From the NCBI RefSeq assembly GCF_900696045.1, contig NZ_LR216287.1:2647854-2711853 (forward strand): a stretch of 64,000 bases of DNA. Direction: 5' to 3'. The notes beneath the pieces are model-generated. The model was not told the DNA's origin. It did not search any database and worked only from the letters and a program-made list of their open reading frames with translations. Positions 57,698 to 64,000 of the stretch are shown piece by piece; position 1 is the first letter of the stretch; each line of letters opens with the position of its first letter. The translations under genes and the position numbers were made by a program. The stretch comes from Candidatus Nitrosocosmicus franklandus (GTDB lineage: Archaea > Thermoproteota > Nitrososphaeria > Nitrososphaerales > Nitrososphaeraceae).

Positions 57698-59161
57698 CTA
57701 GGAGATTGCTTGGCTATCCTGCTCTAATGATTGTCCTTGCAGAATGGGTGAATCAGAATAGGTTCCTCTTAAAGCTCCTGACTGTCCTCCTAGAACACTG
57801 TCTCTAGAATTATCCTGTACCTGTAGGTTTATGTTGTTACCTGAGCCCAAGATTCCATCGAATGGGAGAGGTGGTGGATTAGGGTGAATATTAGCAGGGT
57901 CAACAGTTATAGTAACGCTGTCAGGTAGGCTTTCTACTCCTAATTCGTTTGTAACGACTAGTTCAAAGACTATGACCTGTTGGGCTTGTACTTTTGGCGC
58001 TGTGAATGTTGGGTTTACTGAGGTATCATCATCCAAAGTCACGGAAGGCCCTGCTGTCTGGGTCCACTGATATGTCAAAGGTAAGTTGGAAGAATCAGAA
58101 CTACCGGAGCCATCTAGCTGTACCAAAGATCCCGAAGCCACTGTCTGATCAGTTCCTGCATCGGCTGTTGGTGGTGGAATTGGGGTTACTGTTATAACAA
58201 AAACTGAACCTGAGAAAATGTCTGTCACATACATATCTCCGTTGTCCGAATTATATGCGACCCCTATTGGTCGACCTCCAACATCTACGGTCTCAATCAC
58301 CGTATTGGTGTCTCCGTCTATGACGGAAACTGTACCTGAGTCAGAGTTTGCCACATACATGTTACCATTGTCCGGGTTGTATGCAATTCCTTCCGGAGAA
58401 TCTCCAACAGCGATAGTAGCTACCTCCGTATTGGTGTTTCCGTCTATGACTGAAACTATACCGGAGCTCCGAGCTACCACATACATGTTACCATTGTCCG
58501 GGTTGTATGCAACATATATGAGACCAAATCCTCCAAGAGTGATGGTCTCAATCACCGTATTGGTGTCTCCGTCTATGACGGAAACTGTATTTGAACCACC
58601 GTGTAACACATACATGTTACCATAATCCGGGTTGTATGCGACTCCTACTGGTCCACTTCCAATATCTATGGTCTCAATCACCGTATTGGTGTCTCCGTCT
58701 ATGACGGAAACTGTATTTGAACCAGTGTTTGCCACATACATGTTACCATTGTCCGGGTTGTATGCGAGCAATTGAGGGAAATCTCCAAGAGTGATGGTCT
58801 CAATCACCGTATTGGTGTCTCCGTCTATGACGGAAACTGTATTTGAATTGCCATTTGCCACATACATGTTACCATTATCCGGGTTGTATGCGACTCCTAC
58901 TGGTCGACTTCCAATATCTATGGTCTCAATCACCGTATTGGTGTCTCCGTCTATGACGGAAACTGTGTCTAAAAGAAAGTTTGTCACATACATGTTACCA
59001 TTATCCGGGTTGTATGCGACTCCTACTGGTTGACCTCCAATAGGGATAATATCCACCACTTCATCTGCAAACACTTCCAGATTTTTGGACGAAGAGATAG
59101 CAATTGAAAAGAAAATATAAAACAATATTACAAATGAGATCGATTTTTGAGTTGTTTTCAA
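57698..59161 (-). CDS. Secreted YVTN beta-propeller protein with PKD domain
   Basis: A 487-residue protein with a signal peptide (about 8-32). Seven propeller blades of about 42 residues follow, each of the form PVGVAYNPDNGNMYVAN plus TVSVIDGDTNTVIETI, the YVTN/NHL-type surface-layer repeat. A PKD/Ig-like domain comes next (about 333-423, TADAGTDQTVASGSLVQLDG). The tail (about 430-487) is Gln/Ser/Asn-rich without a membrane anchor. Such proteins are exposed at the archaeal cell surface and mediate contacts. ATG start at 59161. Confidence 0.88.
   Translation of the reverse strand: MKTTQKSISFVILFYIFFSIAISSSKNLEVFADEVVDIIPIGGQPVGVAYNPDNGNMYVTNFLLDTVSVIDGDTNTVIETIDIGSRPVGVAYNPDNGNMYVANGNSNTVSVIDGDTNTVIETITLGDFPQLLAYNPDNGNMYVANTGSNTVSVIDGDTNTVIETIDIGSGPVGVAYNPDYGNMYVLHGGSNTVSVIDGDTNTVIETITLGGFGLIYVAYNPDNGNMYVVARSSGIVSVIDGNTNTEVATIAVGDSPEGIAYNPDNGNMYVANSDSGTVSVIDGDTNTVIETVDVGGRPIGVAYNSDNGDMYVTDIFSGSVFVITVTPIPPPTADAGTDQTVASGSLVQLDGSGSSDSSNLPLTYQWTQTAGPSVTLDDDTSVNPTFTAPKVQAQQVIVFELVVTNELGVESLPDSVTITVDPANIHPNPPPLPFDGILGSGNNINLQVQDNSRDSVLGGQSGALRGTYSDSPILQGQSLEQDSQAIS
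58213..59040 (-). repeat. About seven tandem 126-bp repeats encoding YVTN blades
   Basis: The DNA string CAATCACCGTATTGGTGTCT and its surroundings recur every about 126-129 bp (for example at 58295, 58554, 58677, 58800, 58929). Near-identity at silent sites suggests homogenisation or recent expansion. Confidence 0.85.
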
Positions 59162-60255
59162 TACTTTTGAAAATAGCGGAGATTTAATATTTAGTAATGA
59201 TGACAGATTATCCTATCATACTCATCTATATTTGATTTTAGTCAAACAGTTAGGTGAATTCCGTATGAAAGTTTTGTACAAAAAGAAGATACACAAAGAA
59301 AGATAATTGAACGAAAGTAAGTTCCCTGTGATATTTTAACTGCACCTATCGATATAACACAAGCAAAAAAAGTCATATCCCCAAAGCGATTGGTAGTATA
59401 GCTAGTACCATAAAAGTCCAATTAATGTATCGCAAGATTACCGTTGCCAAGAATATGACAAAACTTTAAGGTGGCCCAATTACTATTACTATTTTAGTAT
59501 AAAAATCCGTAGGCAAGTTTTTATCGATGTCATTATCCTCGTTGCTATATCGTTGTCGTCAAGACAAGAACAACAATTAACAAATACGACCCTACAGATC
59601 CCTGCAGATTCTTCCATGAAAGGAATCTTATCCCCTTGAGTATGTGTAACGGATCATTATAATTTAATAAAACATTTGTTAGAGAAGTAGGAATAGTCAA
59701 TACACTAAAGCCTCATTCGTCATTTTGTTTAGTATACTCATTTTTCAATGCGCAGACCAACTTTTCCTGTATAGAAATGGGTAGATACTGATTCATTAGT
59801 TAAGAGTAATTTTTAACCAAAAAAAGGCTGAAAGCACATGGCGAAAAACATTAATTAGATAATTACTGTATCCATTCGGTTAATCGGGTCAAACATATGA
59901 AAAAGATTTAATAGCTTTTGACCATAAGTATAAGTATCGCAGTTATGAGGCTGCGAGCTACTTCGTTCATGCAAATATAGATTAGGAATGTACCTGGGAA
60001 GATCTGTTTGCGGATAGATGATTTCTCTCCTAATCTATATGACTTATTCTCTGACATCATTATTATCGAAGCTAGCAAATATTACTTCGCCAATAAAAGA
60101 GTCAATTTTCCTTATCTTATATTCAAATATTCAACTACTCTGGAATATTATCAAATAGATTAAGCCTATAACAGCAATGAATTGTTACAACGAAGATAGG
60201 TTATGATAATAATAAGAAAACCCTCTCAATAAAAAATAAAAAGTGTTGTTTAAAT
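59162..60255. other. Intergenic region with a structured element
   Basis: About 1.09 kb without a supported open frame. The only distinct structure is the double hairpin at 59938-60040. The rest is AT-rich and featureless to my reading. Confidence 0.5.
59938..60040 (+). ncRNA. Candidate structured RNA (double hairpin)
   Basis: CGCAG (59938-59942) pairs with CTGCG (59951-59955). Then a perfect 13-bp stem ATATAGATTAGGA (59975-59987) / TCCTAATCTATAT (60028-60040) encloses a 40-nt loop. A TTTAATA box at about 59907-59913 lies about 26 bp before the first hairpin, fitting an archaeal promoter. On either strand the long stem is symmetric, so orientation is unproven. No known RNA family recognised. 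Confidence 0.35.
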
Positions 60256-60459
60256 TTAGTTTGCGGCCATTGTTGCGTTATCTGTCATATCAGTGGAATT
60301 GTCCATGGTCATGGTCATGTTACCATGGTCCATTGGCATTGTTGAATTGTCCATGGTCATGGTCATATTATCTTGTGCTAGAGCTGGAGTAACTGTTGCA
60401 CCAAACATTGATGCTGCAGCAACTACGGTTAAAACTACGAAAAGATTTAATTTGTTCAT
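60256..60459 (-). CDS. Small secreted Met-rich protein
   Basis: A 67-residue precursor. Residues 1-28 form a signal peptide (LFVVLTVVAAASMFGATVTP, cleavage after ALA). The mature 38 residues are built of short repeats such as NMTMTMDNST and PMDHGNM: ten Met, one His and many Asp/Asn/Thr. Methionine-rich MxM motifs with a His are typical of copper(I)-binding periplasmic peptides, and ammonia-oxidising archaea depend heavily on copper. Metal binding is an inference. ATG at 60459. Confidence 0.7.
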   Translation of the reverse strand: MNKLNLFVVLTVVAAASMFGATVTPALAQDNMTMTMDNSTMPMDHGNMTMTMDNSTDMTDNATMAAN

Positions 60460-60772
60460 GTAGCTCTAGGTAGATTTTTCTAGTATAAATATCTTTTACA
60501 AATAATCATAAAATATCTAGTCAAATTTCTTATAAATTTGCTTTTATGTTGTTGTTCCATTGATTTTCAAGCAAATATATCTAATATCTTCTAAATACCA
60601 ATAATATAAGTAAATGCATGCATAGGAATCTATCAGTATCAAGTAATCCTTGTTTCTATATTTCTTGTATTATTTACACTTTCTGAATAATACCCTTTGA
60701 AATTATTCACTAGCCGAATATATCACTCTGTCCATCGTCAAAAAGGATAGTTGGATAAGTCAGCGAGATAAC
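60460..60772. other. Divergent intergenic region
   Basis: About 310 AT-rich bases between the Met-rich peptide gene and the small beta-rich protein. The frame of the latter continues open to 60701 with no standard start codon. Confidence 0.45.
60482..60491 (-). promoter_or_regulatory. TATA-like box of the Met-rich peptide gene
   Basis: On the minus strand GATATTTATACTAG reads 23-36 nt upstream of the ATG at 60459. With usual archaeal spacing this gives a leader of only about 0-10 nt. Confidence 0.4.
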
Positions 60773-61141
60773 TTGAACATTACTATAAAACTAGAACCAG
60801 TTGTTCCCGTCATGGATGTAATTACGAAAATTTCGTTTGATGTAAGATATCTTAATGGTTCCAAACCTTTTGAAGACCTGAATGCCCGTATAACAATTAC
60901 AGATCATGAGGGACGATTGTATAAATTTAAAGATAAAACAATACCTGTCAATAATAGAAAATTTTCAATTATTTACATCTTTCCTGATGATGGAGAACAC
61001 AGAATAATTTTGCAATTGTATAAGAATACCACTCCATTTACCGCTAGCACTTTTGATCTAGTAATTCCTCACTCCGTTGAACCATCGACTGAAGATAATT
61101 TACTTTCTCCACTAACAGACGTTTTCGACTCTTTTCTTTAG
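60773..61141 (+). CDS. Small beta-rich protein, unknown
   Basis: About 122 residues from a TTG at 60773. Alternating hydrophobic pattern (ITKISFDVRYLNGSKPFEDL, ARITITDHEGRLYKF, FSIIYIFPDDGEHRIILQLY) suggests an Ig/cupredoxin-like beta sandwich of the kind found in secreted copper-associated YtkA/FixH-like domains, but I cannot assign a family. The frame is open a further 24 codons upstream without ATG/GTG/TTG, so the signal peptide may have been lost or the start lies here. No Cys. Confidence 0.5.
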   Translation: MNITIKLEPVVPVMDVITKISFDVRYLNGSKPFEDLNARITITDHEGRLYKFKDKTIPVNNRKFSIIYIFPDDGEHRIILQLYKNTTPFTASTFDLVIPHSVEPSTEDNLLSPLTDVFDSFL

Positions 61142-62567
61142 ATTCAAATTCGATGAATTAACAAACAGACCTCTTTTATAACAAGTATTTTACAAGAAGA
61201 ATTCATATTAAGGATTCATAGACAACCTTTAGGATACCAGGGTCATAAAATAATGATTTTATAAAGAAAACAAGTAGAAGAAAGTCGAAAGGGATAAAGA
61301 GAATAAATTAGCGAACTTTTTGATAATACGGATTTGTCAAAAAGTAATAAACCAAATAAAGGTAAAACAATCATTTTGAGACGTAGAAAATACTAAAAAG
61401 TACGTCAAAACCTGGTTTGAAATTGAGACACTAAATAAATCAATCAAATCTAAACGCTTTTGTCTCACACCATAGGAACGAATTCTAATTGTTATTACTG
61501 CTTCAAAGAACCAATATTTTGCTGGATTCAGTATTAGGGGCAAAAAGTCGTTTGACTACAGATGATCAACATAGATTACTATTAACGCATTGGCACCGAA
61601 AAGGGAATCTAAGAGGGATTGCAGTTAATCCGACTAAAGAGATAAGAAAGAGGCAGAATTGTAATTTTAAAACATTTTTGGAAAGAGTATGAGTAACAGG
61701 CAGGCCAGAACATTGAAATTAAATTCCGTCCTTTTAAGGTAGCAGAAACTAATAAGCATATGAACTGAAATTATGGTTTTCCATTATTATTACATAAATC
61801 AAAAATGTTGTATTTAATACGTTAAAAGTCATTAATCTAATATCCAATCTACCAATTGTGGTTGCCATAGATGCATTGTATTTAAAAAAGCTATCGAAAT
61901 TAATATAAGCTATATATAATCTATATATATAAGGAGGTAGGGCATACATTAGTTTCAGCCATATAACAACAAGAAGCTTTTTGAATGTCCTACCCTTCCC
62001 CCAAAGATAGAACAGATCTAGAATTATTGCATTTAAGGATACCGGTTTAAATTTCTATTCGTTTTTTAGATACCGCCTTTTCAACTAGTTAACAAAATTT
62101 CTTATATAACCCCGTCAGGGTTTGAGAGCAAGGTCGCCAATCGCATTAGTGAAGTCTGCACAATTGTCCTAATTATAGACTATTTTGCAAATGAAAATGA
62201 AACATAGAGAACGAATTATAACAATTTGTCAAATTTAGCAGTTGTATGTGATAAAGCCTGGAATAGGATTAAAAGCACGTTACGCATAATTGTAACGATA
62301 AACTCATCAATTTTAGTAGTTCTATAGTGAAGTTAGAGAATCACATAAGCATTTTTCTCATAACAAGAATTACGACAAAAGCCCTCACCATTTTCATGGT
62401 AGATTGACGACCATTAGTTACTTCTAATACTTAAAGGGCTGATCAAATAATATTCTATTTTATGAGCCAATATCGTAATTGTTCTATTCAAATTTGTTTT
62501 CTAATCCTTTCATTATTAACCAATAGAGCACTTTAAGATGACAAGTTGTACCTTATAATAATAAACC
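61142..62567. other. Intergenic region, no gene seen
   Basis: About 1.43 kb. Short open frames on both strands (for example 61337-61543 minus and 61489-61692 plus) show no recognisable family and overlap each other. AACCC-CGTCA-GGGTT (62108-62122) after a TTATATAA box is a small hairpin of unknown meaning. A GGAGG at about 61932 after a TATATATA run is not followed by a usable frame. Confidence 0.5.
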
Positions 62568-63473
62568 TTATCCCAACAAATCCCTCCTTAGCATTGTATG
62601 AAAAGCATCATCTCCTAATTCCCTTTTCAATTTAGAATATTTCTGAGAATCACTTCCAATTGTGACTCTTATAATCGGACTAGAGTTTGCCTTGTTAGAT
62701 GTTTTCTTTATTGCCTGTAAAATTTCGCTTGCCACAAGCTGTGGATGAGGTGCATTACTCATGGCTGAATAATAATATTTTAGAAATTTTCCGATCGTAT
62801 CATGATAATTGGAAATCGATGAGGGCTCGTTTTCTTTATTCTGAACAAATTGTCCCTTTTTATTTATACCATATAAATCAGGAACAACTAGATCTTCAAC
62901 GAAACTGGTGTTTATTACACCAGGTTCGACAATTATTATTCTTACCCCGAATGGTTCCAATTCATATGACAGAGATTCACTCAACCCTTCAACTGCAAAT
63001 TTCGTACTTGCGTACACCGATTCTGCGGGCACGCCTATTAACCCAGCCAATGATGTGACATTGACAATTAATCCCTCTCTTCTGTCCCTCATTATGGGAA
63101 GGGCACTTTTTGCAACCCTTATTACGCCAAATACATTTGTTTCAAACTGGTTTCTTATAGAATCCATATCAAAATCTTCTAAAGCACCGAACAAACCGTA
63201 CCCCGCATTATTGACCAGTACATCAATTCGACCTGTTTCGCTTATTATCTTGTCCATTGTTTCTTTTACAGATGTATCACAATTGACATCCATCTCCATA
63301 GTTTTTATTAGAATATTTTCTCGTACTGAGATTGCTTCGATTTTTTTAGATTTTCGTATATCCCTAATTGTCGCATACGTATGGTACCCGTTTCGTGCAA
63401 GTGCCAGTGATGTTTCAAATCCTATACCCGATGAGCTACCTGTTACAACCGCCACTTTATCATTAATAGCCAT
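62568..63473 (-). CDS. Short-chain dehydrogenase/reductase (SDR)
   Basis: A 301-residue classical SDR. Cofactor motif TGSSSGIGFETSLA (about 11-24), NNAGYG (about 88), catalytic Ser in VNVTSLAGLIG and YASTK (Tyr about 155, Lys about 159), and the EPGVINTSF loop. Acts on an alcohol/ketone with NAD(P). The C-terminal 100 residues resemble the retinol-dehydrogenase-like/short-chain oxidoreductase subgroup. Substrate unknown. ATG at 63473. Confidence 0.9.
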   Translation of the reverse strand: MAINDKVAVVTGSSSGIGFETSLALARNGYHTYATIRDIRKSKKIEAISVRENILIKTMEMDVNCDTSVKETMDKIISETGRIDVLVNNAGYGLFGALEDFDMDSIRNQFETNVFGVIRVAKSALPIMRDRREGLIVNVTSLAGLIGVPAESVYASTKFAVEGLSESLSYELEPFGVRIIIVEPGVINTSFVEDLVVPDLYGINKKGQFVQNKENEPSSISNYHDTIGKFLKYYYSAMSNAPHPQLVASEILQAIKKTSNKANSSPIIRVTIGSDSQKYSKLKRELGDDAFHTMLRRDLLG

Positions 63474-64000
63474 TGATTAACTCATGAAATAGCAAACCGA
63501 AATTAGATATATCTTTATTCTCGCTTTTTTTCAACCAACCGTATCGTTCTGTGAATTGAGTCACAAGGCGTCATAATAGGGAATGAAATTTGATGTAATA
63601 TCATATTAGACTAAATATAGTACTTAGTAAAGAATTATACTTGTCCCAGAAAATCAGTTTTGATCGGTATCTTTCAAAGTATGTTCTTTTGTCAGAATTA
63701 AAATACGCAAATAAACTCAAATTCTAACAGTATGAGGGTCGATAATAAAATGATATTTTAGTCGGAATGTAATGGAACCTTGATCCATCTAAATACCAAC
63801 TCAACAATATCTTTAACTGTAGACGACCATTACAAAGGTAAGAAGCATCTAGTGTCAGACCGATAGTATAATGGTCGAAGATTGAAAACAATCCCCTATT
63901 TCGATGTGGCATACCCTTAATCAAAAAAGTATATTGCGAAATTAACAATAACAAAGTAACTTGATATTATTTTTCTTCCCTAATGGCAAAAGTTATACTT
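63474..64000. other. Terminal intergenic region, no gene seen
   Basis: About 530 bp. A 9-bp inverted repeat CGACCATTA (63824-63832) / TAATGGTCG (63869-63877) is followed by GATTG-AAAA-CAATC (about 63880-63893). No tRNA or reading frame can be supported. Confidence 0.45.

Noticed and set aside
63820-63915. tRNA-like sequence (AGTATAATGGTC, GATTG-AAAA-CAATC)
   Set aside because: No acceptor stem and no valid T arm; only two short inverted repeats.

Overview
The window is a piece of a low-GC, mesophilic ammonia-oxidising archaeon (Thaumarchaeota / Nitrososphaerota). The evidence is a set of archaeal information-processing genes (two TFBs, TBP, L39e, L31e, Nop5-fibrillarin, Trm1, Sec61-beta, SUI1/eIF1), tRNA introns, LysW-dependent lysine biosynthesis, a divergent FtsZ-like protein lacking the glycine-rich GTPase loop, a linked 16S-23S pair without a spacer tRNA, and class III polyhydroxyalkanoate (PHA) synthase genes. 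The AT-rich composition together with PHA genes suggests a soil lineage of the Nitrosocosmicus type; this genus call is inference. Many genes start with TTG, and several have TATA-like boxes so close to the start codon that transcripts are probably leaderless.

Layout. 1-2.6 kb: end of a lysine operon (homocitrate-synthase-like lysS, lysW, lysX, lysK). 2.7-9 kb: diphthine synthase fused to DUF357, a RecA/KaiC-like ATPase, a PPP phosphatase, a divergent TFB, a GT2 glycosyltransferase, and an intron-containing tRNA-Leu. 9.3-21.6 kb: OB-fold protein, a secreted Ser-Asp-Glu repeat protein, DNA glycosylase, S-adenosylhomocysteinase, tRNA-Val, DUF2070 and Sec61-beta, 3-hydroxybutyryl-CoA dehydrogenase, an XPB-like helicase, eIF1, a CPBP protease, and a canonical TFB. 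21.7-29 kb: an orphan peptide-type ABC transporter (binding protein and two permeases, no ATPase), a JAMM protease, and a secreted repeat protein. 29-44.3 kb: compact housekeeping block (Nop5, fibrillarin, RNase HII, Trm1, LarA-like, PyrE, TBP, fumarase family, L39e/L31e, FtsZ-like, methylthiotransferase, ABC-2 permease, class III aminotransferase). 44.3-51 kb: long structured leader, 16S, about 940-nt spacer, 23S. 51-53.9 kb: PHA island (alpha/beta hydrolase, AbrB/phasin-like protein, phaC, phaE). 53.9-57.3 kb: gene-poor, decaying region with a sufC pseudogene, a tyrosine recombinase pseudogene, a terminal-inverted-repeat element and an intron-containing tRNA-Arg. 57.7-64 kb: a secreted YVTN-propeller/PKD protein, a small Met-rich secreted peptide, a small beta-rich protein, an SDR oxidoreductase, and long non-coding stretches.

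How parts work together. LysW carries the aminoadipate intermediate that LysX attaches and LysK finally releases as lysine. Nop5 and fibrillarin form the box C/D methylation complex. PhaE-PhaC polymerise hydroxyacyl-CoA, to which the 3-hydroxybutyryl-CoA dehydrogenase at 16.3-17.4 kb is metabolically adjacent.

The most unusual observations are a LysW whose last residue is Gln instead of the family's Glu, an FtsZ-like protein with a degenerate nucleotide loop, an AbrB-type protein with a phasin-like helix next to phaC, large inverted-repeat structures around the rRNA genes, a promoter-linked double hairpin near 59.9-60.0 kb, a Met-rich secreted peptide, and four convergent gene pairs whose stop codons interlock by exactly 4 bp. 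I did not find a CRISPR array, an intact mobile element or a defence island.
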